A DNA stretch of 64,000 nt from Vibrio echinoideorum (GTDB lineage: Bacteria; Pseudomonadota; Gammaproteobacteria; Enterobacterales; Vibrionaceae): positions 992,001 to 1,056,000 of the forward strand of contig NZ_AP025484.1 in NCBI RefSeq assembly GCF_024347455.1, read 5' to 3'. Positions 1 through 8,532 of this stretch are shown here, one piece after another. Each line of letters starts with the position of its first letter. Positions within the stretch are counted from its first letter, which is position 1. Made by a program: the position numbers and the translations under genes. The notes under the pieces are model-generated. The model saw only the letters and a list, made by a program, of their open reading frames with translations. It ran no database searches and was not told the DNA's origin.

Positions 1-577
1 CAATCTTGCCTGCAACCGTACGAGCAGTCATGTTACCGATTACACCGAGACATACCATTAGGTTACACAAAATACCGCGAACGAAACATGTGATCCAACC
101 ATCTGCGCCTAGGTTTTCAAAACCAACAGTACGAGCCGTTGCGATAGCCATAAACTTCTGACCAACTGCGTTTGGTTCCATGCTGAAGTTCATTGTTAGT
201 GATTGAGCAATCAGTGCAGCAACAATAAGAGAACCAATTAGGTTACCAAGACCAACTAGACCCCAACAACGTAATACGCGACCCCAAGTAACACCCGGAC
301 GGTTATCAAATTTCGCTAGAGGTGCAAGACCAAATACGCCAGTCACTAGGTCGTAACCCATTAAACTAAGGATACAGAAACCCACTGGGAACACGAGTGC
401 GCCTACAATGCCGATACCTGTTTGAGTAATAGCAGTGATAGCAACTACAACAGCAAGAGACAAGATGATACCAGCCATAGTGCCGCGTAAGATAAGATCA
501 CGAGTACTCGTTTTGATCTTAGCTTCACCGACATCGATCATCGTTTGTACAAATTCTACAGGTTTTAAAGCAGACAT
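1..577 (-). CDS. nirC: Formate/nitrite transporter family channel (NirC/FocA-like), 3' part beyond the window
   Basis: Reading leftwards from an ATG at 577, the frame stays open to the window edge and gives at least 192 residues beginning MSALKPVEFVQTMIDVGEAK. Hydrophobic segments alternate with glycine-rich turns, and the stretch around NFSMEPNAVGQKFMAIATAR followed by a small-residue helix is typical of the FNT pentameric channel family. An AAGGA Shine-Dalgarno sits about 8 nt before the ATG. It lies just downstream of nirBD on the same strand, so a nitrite channel (NirC) supplying cytoplasmic NirBD is the likeliest role; formate transport (FocA) cannot be excluded from the partial sequence. 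The C-terminus is missing because of the window boundary, not because the gene is broken. Confidence 0.82.
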   Translation of the reverse strand, partial: MSALKPVEFVQTMIDVGEAKIKTSTRDLILRGTMAGIILSLAVVVAITAITQTGIGIVGALVFPVGFCILSLMGYDLVTGVFGLAPLAKFDNRPGVTWGRVLRCWGLVGLGNLIGSLIVAALIAQSLTMNFSMEPNAVGQKFMAIATARTVGFENLGADGWITCFVRGILCNLMVCLGVIGNMTARTVAGKI

Positions 578-699
578 AAGATTGTCCTTAAAAGTTAAAA
601 TTAAAAGTTAAAATTGGATAGGAAAAGATTCTAGTTACCGAACTAAGGCAATGTCGGGAACTAGAACCCTTGAACTATCAAATCTTGATATATATCTGA

Positions 700-1023
700 T
701 TATGCTGAAATTTCTACAGCACCTTTGGTAATGCGAGTTTTATACGCTTTTACGCTAAAGTTCTCGTCTTCCATGCAAACACCTGTTGCTAGGTTAAAGC
801 GCTGCTTCTTAAGCGGGCTTGCCACCCAAAGCTCACCTTTATGCTCAACCGTTAAACCGCGAGATAAAACGTTTGATTGGAAAAACGGGTCAGTATTGCT
901 AATAGCGAACACTTCTTCAGCTTTGGTTGGGCGAAAGATAGCAACCTGTTCACCACCAACCAACGCACATACACCTGTACCTGGAATAATATCTTCGATC
1001 TTACAAACTTTGGTAAATGCCAT
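700..1023 (-). CDS. nirD: Nitrite reductase [NAD(P)H] small subunit
   Basis: This 107-residue NirD is the small subunit of cytoplasmic siroheme nitrite reductase, which reduces nitrite to ammonium with NirB. It has the Rieske-like fold of the NirD family without the Cys/His cluster ligands (ICPH-type motifs are absent; VCALVGGEQVAIFRP and the late TGVCMEDENF segment are characteristic). An upstream TTG at 1038 is in frame. I prefer the ATG at 1023 because GGGAG lies 7-8 nt before it and because the protein then starts MAFTKVCKIEDI. It begins 15 bp after nirB ends, so the two are co-transcribed, with the FNT channel downstream. Confidence 0.95.
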   Translation of the reverse strand: MAFTKVCKIEDIIPGTGVCALVGGEQVAIFRPTKAEEVFAISNTDPFFQSNVLSRGLTVEHKGELWVASPLKKQRFNLATGVCMEDENFSVKAYKTRITKGAVEISA

Positions 1024-1038
1024 GATGTCGTCTCCCAA

Positions 1039-3597
1039 TTAAACCAGTTCAACGTGAAGGATGTCGCCCTTCGCTTCTGGGTGTTTTTCTGTAAATGTTG
1101 CAGGACGGTGTTGTTCACGGCCATCATCAACAAACACAACATTTTCATCACGGTCATCAGCATTGATGAAGTGTGAGAAACGTTTAAGTTGAGCTTCGTC
1201 GTTGATTGTATCTGTCCATTCACAAGCGAAGTTACCCACAAGACCAGCAATGTCAGTTTCAAGTTGCTCGTTGATGCCTAACTTGTTATCAACGATCACT
1301 TCACGTAGGTAATCAACACCACCTTCTAGGTTGTCCATCCATACCGAAGTACGTTGAAGCGGAGCAGCCGTTCGAATGTAGAACATCATGAAACGGTCGA
1401 TGTATTTCAACAGTGTTTCTTGGTCTAGGTCGCTTGCCAGTAAATCTGCGTGACGAGGTTTCATACCACCGTTACCACACACGTACATGTTCCAACCCGC
1501 GTCTGTTGCGATGATACCTAAATCTTTACCTTGAGCTTCAGCACACTCACGAGTACAACCAGACACACCAAACTTCATCTTATGAGGAGTACGGATGCCT
1601 TTGTAACGGTTCTCGATCATCACGCCTAGGCCAACTGAATCTTGAACACCGTAACGACACCAAGTTGAACCGACACATGTCTTAGCCATACGAAGTGCTT
1701 TTGCGTAAGCTTGACCCGTTTCGTAGCCTGCCGCGATTAACTTCTTCCAGATTGCTGGTAAGTCATCCTTTTGAGCACCGAACAGACCGATACGCTGTGC
1801 ACCAGTAATCTTGGTGTAAAGGTTGTATTCAGCCGCAACATCCGCAAGAACGCTAAGTGCTTGAGGCGTTACTTCACCACCCGCCATACGAGGGATAACA
1901 GAGTAAGTGCCGTCTTTCTGAATGTTACCTAAGAAGTTATCGTTGGTATCGTGCAGTTTCACTAGCTCAGGCTTAAGGATGTGCTCACCCCAGCAAGAAG
2001 CAAGGATAGAACCCGCTAGAGGTTTGCATACTTCACAGCCGTAGCCTTTACCGTATTTCTCTAGTAACTCGTCGAATGTTTTGATTTCTTCGATACGAAT
2101 CAGGTGGAAAAGCTCTTGGCGAGAGTAAGCAAAGTGCTCACAAACGTCGTTCTTCACTTCAACACCCGCTTTAGCTAGTTCAGCGTTTAGTACTGAAGTT
2201 ACTAGTGGAATACAACCACCACAACCCGTGCCCGCACCAGTGACTGCTTTGATATCACCAATAGTGTGGTGACCTTCAGCGACTGCTTGAGCAATCTTGC
2301 CCTTGGTTACGTCGAAACAAGAACAGATAACAGCGGTTTCTGGCAATGAGTCAGCGCCAAGCGTTGGTTTTTCACCACCAGCGTGAGCAGGAAGAATCAA
2401 TGCATCTGGATGTTCTGGTAGGTCGATTTCGTTCAACATAAGTTGAAGAAGGTCACCGTAATCAGAGGTGTCACCCACCATTACAGCTCCAATAAGTTTC
2501 TTATTGTCTTCAGAAACGATTAGGCGTTTGTAAACTTCTTGCTCTTCGTTTTGGTAAACGTAGCTCTTACAACCAGGTGTACGACCATTCGCATCACCAA
2601 TTGAACCTACTTTCACGCCCAAAAGCTTAAGCTTCGCAGACATGTCAGCACCTTCAAATGTGCTGTCATTACCTACAACGTGGTCAACCGCTACAGTCGC
2701 CATTTTGTAACCAGGAGCAACTAGGCCATAGAACGTTTGGTTCCAAGACGCACACTCACCAATCGCATAGATGTCTTTATCTGTCGTTTGACAGTGGTCG
2801 TTAATCTCGATACCGCCACGAGGTGCGATACCCAAGCCCATTTGACGAGCAAGTTTGTCTTGTGGACGAATACCAGCAGAGAATACGATGAAATCTGTTT
2901 CGAGCTCTGTTCCGTCTGCAAAACGCATCACGTTACGAGCTTCAGTGCCTTCAGGAGCAATCTCAAGCGTGTTCTTGCTTGTATGTACGTTTACGCCCAT
3001 ACGTTCGATTTTTTGACGAAGTTGATTACCACCCGCTAGGTCAAGTTGCTCAGCCATTAGCTTAGGAGCAAACTCAACAACGTGTGTTGTCACGCCAAGT
3101 GCTTTTAGTGCACCAGCCGCTTCAAGACCTAGTAAACCGCCACCAACAACAACACCAGACTTAGAATTCTTAGCGGTTGCTTCAATAGCTTTTAGATCTT
3201 CGATTGTGCGGTAAACAAAACAGTCTTTACCTTCGTTGCCTTTAATTGGCGGAACGAAAGGGAAAGAACCAGTAGCAAGAACAAGTTTGTCGTATTGGAT
3301 TTCACGGCCAGTGCTTGAGTAAACCGTTTTTTTCTCACGGTTAACGTTGATTGCACGTTCACCGATCAGCATGTTTATGCCGTTTTTCTCGTAGAAGCCT
3401 TCTTTAACTAAAGAAAGTTCGTCTGCAGTGTGGTGTGAAAAGTAAGAAGAAAGGTGCACACGGTCATACGCAACACGTGGTTCTTCACAGAACACCGTAA
3501 TGTCCATGTTCGCAACATCTGTCTTCTCGACTAAATCTTCGATATAGCGATGACCGACCATCCCGTTACCGATTACGACTAGCTTCATCTTGCTCAT
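1039..3597 (-). CDS. nirB: Nitrite reductase [NAD(P)H] large subunit
   Basis: The 852-residue protein is full length for NirB. The N-terminal third is a pyridine-nucleotide-disulfide oxidoreductase module with an FAD-binding GNGMVGHRY loop near residue 10 and an NAD(P) loop VVGGGLLGLEAAG near 150. A BFD-like [2Fe-2S] region follows (CSCFD ... TGCGGC, about 425-465). The C-terminal half carries the ferredoxin-like repeat and the siroheme/[4Fe-4S] ligands in the expected C-x5-C (CVGSTWC) and C-x3-C (GCTRECA) patterns. It accepts NADH electrons and reduces nitrite to ammonium in the cytoplasm. AGGA precedes the ATG by 8 nt. Promoter elements upstream suggest anaerobic, nitrate/nitrite-dependent expression. 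Confidence 0.97.
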   Translation of the reverse strand: MSKMKLVVIGNGMVGHRYIEDLVEKTDVANMDITVFCEEPRVAYDRVHLSSYFSHHTADELSLVKEGFYEKNGINMLIGERAINVNREKKTVYSSTGREIQYDKLVLATGSFPFVPPIKGNEGKDCFVYRTIEDLKAIEATAKNSKSGVVVGGGLLGLEAAGALKALGVTTHVVEFAPKLMAEQLDLAGGNQLRQKIERMGVNVHTSKNTLEIAPEGTEARNVMRFADGTELETDFIVFSAGIRPQDKLARQMGLGIAPRGGIEINDHCQTTDKDIYAIGECASWNQTFYGLVAPGYKMATVAVDHVVGNDSTFEGADMSAKLKLLGVKVGSIGDANGRTPGCKSYVYQNEEQEVYKRLIVSEDNKKLIGAVMVGDTSDYGDLLQLMLNEIDLPEHPDALILPAHAGGEKPTLGADSLPETAVICSCFDVTKGKIAQAVAEGHHTIGDIKAVTGAGTGCGGCIPLVTSVLNAELAKAGVEVKNDVCEHFAYSRQELFHLIRIEEIKTFDELLEKYGKGYGCEVCKPLAGSILASCWGEHILKPELVKLHDTNDNFLGNIQKDGTYSVIPRMAGGEVTPQALSVLADVAAEYNLYTKITGAQRIGLFGAQKDDLPAIWKKLIAAGYETGQAYAKALRMAKTCVGSTWCRYGVQDSVGLGVMIENRYKGIRTPHKMKFGVSGCTRECAEAQGKDLGIIATDAGWNMYVCGNGGMKPRHADLLASDLDQETLLKYIDRFMMFYIRTAAPLQRTSVWMDNLEGGVDYLREVIVDNKLGINEQLETDIAGLVGNFACEWTDTINDEAQLKRFSHFINADDRDENVVFVDDGREQHRPATFTEKHPEAKGDILHVELV

Positions 3598-3635
3598 AAG
3601 AATTCCTGAAGGTTATATATTTCTTAACTACGCGA

Positions 3636-3707
3636 ATAATGAATTATGAAAGAAAATGAAAATATGATGTAAATCAATTACGAAAACAAACTACCCCAAA
3701 GGGGTAG
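3636..3707 (-). promoter_or_regulatory. nirB promoter: FNR site plus NarL/NarP-like palindrome
   Basis: Read on the minus strand, TTGATTTACATCAT (3664-3677) matches the FNR consensus TTGAT-N4-ATCAA at 9 of 10 positions. Further upstream, CTACCCCAAAGGGGTAG (3691-3707) is a perfect palindrome resembling paired NarL/NarP heptamers. Their centres are 28.5 bp apart, close to the E. coli nirB layout (FNR at -41.5, NarL/NarP at -69.5). A CATTAT at 3636-3641 sits where a class II FNR promoter would put its -10 element. The Nar-type palindrome is one base shorter than the canonical 7-2-7 spacing. Confidence 0.7.
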
Positions 3708-3855
3708 AACAAAAGAGGTAGATCTGCTTAATTATCAGGCTAAGCAAACGAATAACCGTAGTTTTGATAGGGTTTAGCGGGATTTTATATACACTTTGGC
3801 GCACTAGAAAGAGTGTTGTAAAGTTTCACAATAGGTTAGCAAAAACGTAATTGAA

Positions 3856-3870
3856 TGACAATCATTTTCA
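3856..3870. promoter_or_regulatory. Fur-box-like site 1
   Basis: TGACAATCATTTTCA matches the 7-1-7 Fur inverted repeat (TGATAAT-N-ATTATCA) at 12 of 14 defined positions. It lies in the 620-bp gap between nirB and the pseudoazurin gene, about 350 bp from the latter and 260 bp from the former, so its target is unclear. I saw no plausible small gene between 3710 and 4183. Confidence 0.4.
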
Positions 3871-4183
3871 TTTATTGACTTAACACAACACTGAAAATTA
3901 CGTTAGTTTCAAAATTCATGAAGAACTATGTGCAGTTATGAAGAGGTATCGCCCGAATCAAAGATCAAAAAAGAACATTGAATCATAATGCCATCTATTT
4001 TATTCAAGACAAACCGTGACAAACAAGTCGAAAAATGTCCTGTGATTATTAACTAACCTTGAAGAGAAAGCTTTCCCAGTTAGCAAAATGTTAATTTAAT
4101 TGATCCAGCACATACACCCTTCAAATTCACTAGGGCTATATCAAATCCAACTTCCAACCAAGCGGTGAATAAATTAAGATTAT

Positions 4184-4198
4184 TGAAAATAATTCTCA
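4184..4198. promoter_or_regulatory. Fur-box-like site 2 upstream of pseudoazurin
   Basis: TGAAAATAATTCTCA, read as TGAGAATTATTTTCA on the other strand, matches the 7-1-7 Fur repeat at 12 of 14 positions. It ends 19 bp before the pseudoazurin ATG, a position that would overlap the promoter or transcription start. Iron-responsive control of a blue copper protein is an inference from this site alone. Confidence 0.45.
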
Positions 4199-4217
4199 TT
4201 TAATAGAGCCAACGACT

Positions 4218-4673
4218 ATGCGTGTACTTCTACTGATTTTAACTATCATTGCCACTCCTGCACTTGCCGAAACGAAAATAATCAAACAAGTCATGGACAT
4301 GAACTCTGAAAACATTGACAAAATGTACCAATTTATCCCTGACTATGTAGAAATCGAACCCGGTGACAAAGTGTTGTTCCAAGGTACCGTCGGCTCTCAT
4401 ACCGCTCACAGTATTCAAGGAATGCTTCCTGAAGGCGTGAAGCCAATCATGATCTCAGGTTCAAATGCACAAGAAGTCACATTCGATAAGCCAGGTGTGT
4501 ATGGCATCAAATGTAAAGTTCATCACCGACATGGAATGGTTGCGTTGGTTGTTGTTGGAGATCCAGGTGTCAATATTGAAGAAGCGCGCAATGCAGCTAA
4601 AAAACGCGTAAGCCGCCGAGCACAGAAGAAGATGCAAGGTTTACTCGATCAAGCCGAAAAACTTGTCCAGTGA
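4218..4673 (+). CDS. Pseudoazurin (type 1 blue copper electron carrier)
   Basis: This is a 151-residue exported cupredoxin. A Sec signal peptide (MRVLLLILTIIATPALA) is cleaved around residue 17. Copper ligands can be placed at His64 (in SHTAHS), Cys99, His102 and Met107 (in KCKVHHRHGM), the C-x2-H-x4-M spacing of pseudoazurins. The C-terminus ends in a basic helix typical of the family. Pseudoazurins shuttle single electrons in the periplasm, classically to nitrite or nitrous oxide reductases. Here the gene converges on the operon of an Idr/Aio-type Mo-Rieske enzyme, so it could be that enzyme's donor or acceptor; this is context-based inference. A strong terminator follows. Confidence 0.88.
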   Translation: MRVLLLILTIIATPALAETKIIKQVMDMNSENIDKMYQFIPDYVEIEPGDKVLFQGTVGSHTAHSIQGMLPEGVKPIMISGSNAQEVTFDKPGVYGIKCKVHHRHGMVALVVVGDPGVNIEEARNAAKKRVSRRAQKKMQGLLDQAEKLVQ

Positions 4674-4700
4674 CCTGTTGAACAGAAGGTTCTATCAACA

Positions 4701-4726
4701 AAAACAGCGCAAGTTAGCGCTGTTTT
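4701..4726 (+). terminator. Intrinsic terminator after pseudoazurin
   Basis: An 8-bp stem AACAGCGC/GCGCTGTT with a 6-nt loop is followed by a run of T. The upstream A-run lets it work for the converging CopD-like gene as well. Confidence 0.85.
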
Positions 4727-4767
4727 TGTGTCAATGGAAACGTTGAATGCTCTTCCCTAATATACAA

Positions 4768-5211
4768 CTACATCAACCACCCCGTTCTAAACGACACACC
4801 CACCACAACAAACAGAATTGAAAGGATTGTGACTGGCACAATATGAAACGCCATATCGACAAGGTTGTCTTTAGATAACTTAGGTATCACCCGAAAACGC
4901 GCATCCAGAGCGAATAAAACCGTTAAAAATAACAACGTCAGTTTAGCTGCTATGCCATGCGCCAGCGGAATCGACATATCAAACCATAAGCTAACGTCCG
5001 GCAACATATGATAAGCAAGCATCAAACCCGTAACGACTTGTATCACTAAAGCGGGCATACCCACTTTTTCATACCCTTGCTCAAATTCCAGTAACATTTC
5101 TGGAGAACGGTGTTTCAAGACTTTCGGCAAGATAACTAGGCTAAGAATAATGTGGCCCCCAGTCCAGATGGTTGCCGCTAATACATGCAAAACTAATAAC
5201 ACGCCAAACAT
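4768..5211 (-). CDS. CopD-like inner-membrane protein
   Basis: A 147-residue, four-helix membrane protein. The N-terminal helix with HVLAATIWTGGHI, and later conserved His in the loop before helix three (IPLAHGIAAKLTL), is the pattern of the copper-resistance D (CopD) superfamily, whose members bind copper or heme-type cofactors in the membrane. It is the last gene of the leftward Idr-like operon, starting 9 bp after the Mo subunit ends, with GGGA as ribosome-binding site. In this setting it may couple the quinone pool to the periplasmic enzyme or handle metal. That role is inferred; family membership is reasonably secure. Confidence 0.75.
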   Translation of the reverse strand: MFGVLLVLHVLAATIWTGGHIILSLVILPKVLKHRSPEMLLEFEQGYEKVGMPALVIQVVTGLMLAYHMLPDVSLWFDMSIPLAHGIAAKLTLLFLTVLFALDARFRVIPKLSKDNLVDMAFHIVPVTILSILFVVVGVSFRTGWLM

Positions 5212-5220
5212 AGACTTCCC

Positions 5221-7947
5221 TTACACAATGTTACGCGGAGCAAAGGAGAAACCTTGGAACTCTCGCTTATATTTAGACTCACCAATTTTCTTTATTTTGG
5301 CGACGCCCATTTTGTAGTTGTAGTTACCACTGATTTGGTCAACTACCCTTGTTGTTAACGCATTCGCTGGGTTCTTCATGTCCATCATATTGCAATAAAG
5401 TACACCTTGTTTCGTTGTCGGTGTGACAATCGCCACAGCCTTTATCTCCGCGTAGTCCAATTGAATATGCCCGTTTTTCATCAGACGACTAAACTGAAAG
5501 TCGTCCGATTCAACACCCAAGATCGTATCTTTGAAATTTGCGACGCGCTCTGAGTAAACCAACACCTCATCCCCAGCTTCGATTCCTCGTTTTGCCGCGT
5601 CTTCTGGATGAACTTCAATCCAATTCTCAGGCCAACGATGGGTTATGTAGGGTCTACGCTCAGTATCATCAAACCCTGATTGCCAAATTTCGTTAATGCG
5701 ACCGTTGGAAAACCATAACTCGTCTTGTTTGGGAGCAAGCCACGCATGGAAATCACTGAACAAACCCCACGGATGCTTTTGAAGGTTGACCTTCCCTGTC
5801 TGACTGTTGAACCGCGTGAGTTGTTTACGCATGATATTCGCGCCTTGTGGGCCGTCTTGTAAGCCTTTCTCGACCAAATCATCCCAGCTCATTTCGGTAT
5901 CGTGCAATCGCTTAGTGCCAATTAGCTTTTTGGTATCGTAATTGTAAAAAACGGGTCCCTGAATACCTTCAGTACCAAATTCAGCCAGTTTTTGATGGAG
6001 AGTTTTACCTTCAGCATGAGCGGCGACTTTGATCATATTGAAATCTTTGCGACTTCCTCGGCTAAAGCGCGATGATTCTTCGGCGACATCATTCGAATTC
6101 TGCCAATCAAACCCATCGTACCCCATTCGCGAAGCCATTTGAGCGACAATCCACCAGTCGGGCTTCGCCTCACCCGGTGCATCAGAGAACTTCTGGTAAA
6201 GACGTAATCGACGCTCACCATTAGCACGCATGAAATCCTCTTCCCCCCAAGTCGCTGCTGGAAAGATGATATCGGCGAATTGTTTACCAATAGGATCGCG
6301 CAAGTAGATATCTTGATTAATGACAACCATTCCGCCTGAATCTGCACGCTTTTTTAGAGCATCAATAATATGTTGTTTATCACGTCGCATCGCTTGGTGT
6401 GGGTTACGCGTCGTTAAGTCGGTGAATTTCTCTTTTAGGCCATAGCTACCACACATGGCTTGAATCCAAGTGGTGCCAATAACATGTGCCATGCGTGTGT
6501 GCCCAGAATAAAGATATCGGTCGGTATCTATTGAACGTCGGCGCCTACCTGCCAGTTTTTCAGGGGATTTGTTTCGTGGTAATTTCCCACCAGCCAACCC
6601 TCCACGTTGGTGACCACCAAATCGACCAATAACGCGCCCTTCTCGCCCACCCGTTCCAATAATGGTTGCAAGTGATGCAATAGCGTTGGTATTACCGGTA
6701 TTGTTCGACCAATAGAAACCTTTTTCTATACCAATCGACGACTTCACTCGCTTACCGTCAACCGGCATCGCTAACATTTCAGCAGCTTTGTGGATCTTCT
6801 CGACATCAATACCAGCAACCGAGGCTGCGTATTCCGGCGCATACTCTTTTTGAGATAAGTTCCACTGCTTATAATCGTCAAAACCGTCTGTTTGGAATTT
6901 GCCCCAAGTCGTGCGCCATTGCCAAGGTGTGTTACGCGTACCCTGACCAAAACCTGAGCTCGATTCCCATTTGTTATTGACCCAGTTTTCAATCCACTCG
7001 TTATCTTGCCAACCATGTTCAAGGATCACTCGCGCAATAGCGCCAATGACTAAGTTATCGCTTCCAGGGTTTATATCGAGATGTAAGCCACCTTGCGCTT
7101 TAAGCCATGCAATACCTGCCGTTTCGCGAGGGTTTAGAATGACGGTTTTCATTCCACGATGAACCGCAGGCATTATGAATTGGGTAAAAATAATTGTTTT
7201 AGTTTCATACGGATCGGTTCCGCAGATCATCAAGGTATCTGCCGCGCCCCAATCATCATAACTCGGTGCGAAATTATCAAAACCAGCGTCTCGAAAGCCC
7301 GGAGTTGCGGTGACATCTGAAGGCGTGTCATGGAACGAAAAGTTAGCTGTATTAACATGACGCAATGCATATTTTGTTATCGCATACGTATTTTCAATAT
7401 ACTGATAGGAGTAGGTTTTAACGCAGTAACTGTTTGAACCATGAGTATCAATAACGTGGCGCCCGACTTGAGCTGCAATATCTAGCGCGAAATCCCATTC
7501 GACAGGCTGCAACTGACCATTGATTCGAATTAGCGGTTGCTTCAAACGATCTTTGGTCGGCGTTTCAGGGTTGTACAATTTCCTTGCAAGCAACCCGCCA
7601 CGAACCGAAGAGTCGCCACCTTTGTTCACCACCTGTATGTCTTTATCTGCAACCACAACAACATGGTGTGGTTTGCCATTGTGCGAAACAATATTATGTT
7701 GCTGTGGCGAAACCCAAGCTTGTAATGCATGAACAGGGAAGTCGACAGCAAATGCATTTTCGTTAGCACGAGCTCCACCTGAAGGGCTATTTACAGGCCA
7801 ACGATAAACCTTATAACCACACGCCACGATACAATAATCACAGGCTGTCGTGATAACTTCAGCATGAACAGGAGGCAGCAAAGTATTGGTCGGTTGGAGG
7901 TACTGACGGTTTAAAGGAGATTGATTGCTTGAAGAAGATTCTCTCAT
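5221..7947 (-). CDS. idrA: Molybdopterin oxidoreductase, iodate reductase/arsenite oxidase type large subunit
   Basis: A 908-residue member of the DMSO-reductase superfamily, AioA/IdrA branch. Near the N-terminus Cys36, Cys39 and Cys43 form the C-x2-C-x3-C motif (CDYCIVACGYKVYRW) that binds a [3Fe-4S] cluster in AioA, without the fourth cysteine of most relatives. The body has Mo-bis-MGD landmarks (TDPYETK, NPRETAG, GRFGGHQRGG, a C-terminal PENWIEVHPEDAAKRGIEAGDEV barrel). No Tat signal is present, as expected if it is exported together with the Tat-bearing Rieske subunit directly upstream. GGAGG lies 9 nt before the ATG, inside the end of that gene. Two di-heme peroxidase genes in the same operon favour iodate reductase (IdrA) over arsenite oxidase (AioA). 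Substrate is not proven by sequence. Confidence 0.78.
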   Translation of the reverse strand: MRESSSSNQSPLNRQYLQPTNTLLPPVHAEVITTACDYCIVACGYKVYRWPVNSPSGGARANENAFAVDFPVHALQAWVSPQQHNIVSHNGKPHHVVVVADKDIQVVNKGGDSSVRGGLLARKLYNPETPTKDRLKQPLIRINGQLQPVEWDFALDIAAQVGRHVIDTHGSNSYCVKTYSYQYIENTYAITKYALRHVNTANFSFHDTPSDVTATPGFRDAGFDNFAPSYDDWGAADTLMICGTDPYETKTIIFTQFIMPAVHRGMKTVILNPRETAGIAWLKAQGGLHLDINPGSDNLVIGAIARVILEHGWQDNEWIENWVNNKWESSSGFGQGTRNTPWQWRTTWGKFQTDGFDDYKQWNLSQKEYAPEYAASVAGIDVEKIHKAAEMLAMPVDGKRVKSSIGIEKGFYWSNNTGNTNAIASLATIIGTGGREGRVIGRFGGHQRGGLAGGKLPRNKSPEKLAGRRRRSIDTDRYLYSGHTRMAHVIGTTWIQAMCGSYGLKEKFTDLTTRNPHQAMRRDKQHIIDALKKRADSGGMVVINQDIYLRDPIGKQFADIIFPAATWGEEDFMRANGERRLRLYQKFSDAPGEAKPDWWIVAQMASRMGYDGFDWQNSNDVAEESSRFSRGSRKDFNMIKVAAHAEGKTLHQKLAEFGTEGIQGPVFYNYDTKKLIGTKRLHDTEMSWDDLVEKGLQDGPQGANIMRKQLTRFNSQTGKVNLQKHPWGLFSDFHAWLAPKQDELWFSNGRINEIWQSGFDDTERRPYITHRWPENWIEVHPEDAAKRGIEAGDEVLVYSERVANFKDTILGVESDDFQFSRLMKNGHIQLDYAEIKAVAIVTPTTKQGVLYCNMMDMKNPANALTTRVVDQISGNYNYKMGVAKIKKIGESKYKREFQGFSFAPRNIV

Positions 7948-8532
7948 TTAACCTACCTCCACATCGATTAGGTTTTCCATTCGACCAAAGATCAAGCCCA
8001 TAACCCCTACCGCATAAATATCATCGCCTTCTAGCTCCAGCACTACTTGAGGTAAGCTTTCAAACGCTTGTCCAGAAACCATAATGCCATGGCGTCGTAA
8101 ATCAAATGTAGACAGATGGAATGGACACTGCCCGACGATACGGTGATCGCCTGTTACTTTATACGCTCCTGCTAATGGCCCACCTTGGTGAGTACAAGTC
8201 ATTGAATAAGCCACTATGTCGCGCTTTTGCCCTATTCCCCCGCCGCACTCAATATCGGCTTTAACTAGCATCGCAATGGCGTTTTTTCCTTCGTCTGGAT
8301 ACTGAAAATGAACAGGAGTGTGATCACTTAGTTCGCTCAATTTTGCAATTTTCTTACGTGGATAACCCACAATACGGCCTTCAACCTGAATCTCAGAATC
8401 CGTGCCTGCAAATAAGGAAAGAGGAACTATTGAAACAGCGGTAGCCGCTCCTGAATACAGTAAAAAATCACGTCGTGACATCATGCATTTATTGTGTTCC
8501 TTACTGGAATTTTGCTTCAAATTAGCGATCAT
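7948..8532 (-). CDS. idrB: Tat-exported Rieske [2Fe-2S] subunit of the Mo oxidoreductase
   Basis: The 194-residue protein carries a twin-arginine signal (MMSRRDFLLYSGAATAVS) and a Rieske cluster site with Cys113-x-His115 (CTHQGG) and Cys136-x2-His139 (CPFHLS). The two extra cysteines that form a disulfide in bc1-type Rieske proteins are absent. It would transfer electrons between the Mo subunit and a periplasmic carrier, and its Tat signal would carry both subunits out. The ATG at 8532 overlaps the upstream stop as ATGA; an internal ATG pair at 8484/8481 directly before the Tat motif, with AAGGA upstream, is an alternative start. The next gene starts immediately after its stop codon. Confidence 0.82.
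   Translation of the reverse strand: MIANLKQNSSKEHNKCMMSRRDFLLYSGAATAVSIVPLSLFAGTDSEIQVEGRIVGYPRKKIAKLSELSDHTPVHFQYPDEGKNAIAMLVKADIECGGGIGQKRDIVAYSMTCTHQGGPLAGAYKVTGDHRIVGQCPFHLSTFDLRRHGIMVSGQAFESLPQVVLELEGDDIYAVGVMGLIFGRMENLIDVEVG

Noticed and set aside
3710..4183. Small gene between nirB and pseudoazurin
   Set aside because: Only very short frames with no ribosome-binding site; the stretch looks regulatory or empty.
5221..8532. Calling the Mo-Rieske pair arsenite oxidase (aioAB)
   Set aside because: The subunits look Aio-like, but two di-heme peroxidases in the same operon and no arsenic regulatory or resistance genes nearby fit Idr better. Aio remains the alternative.
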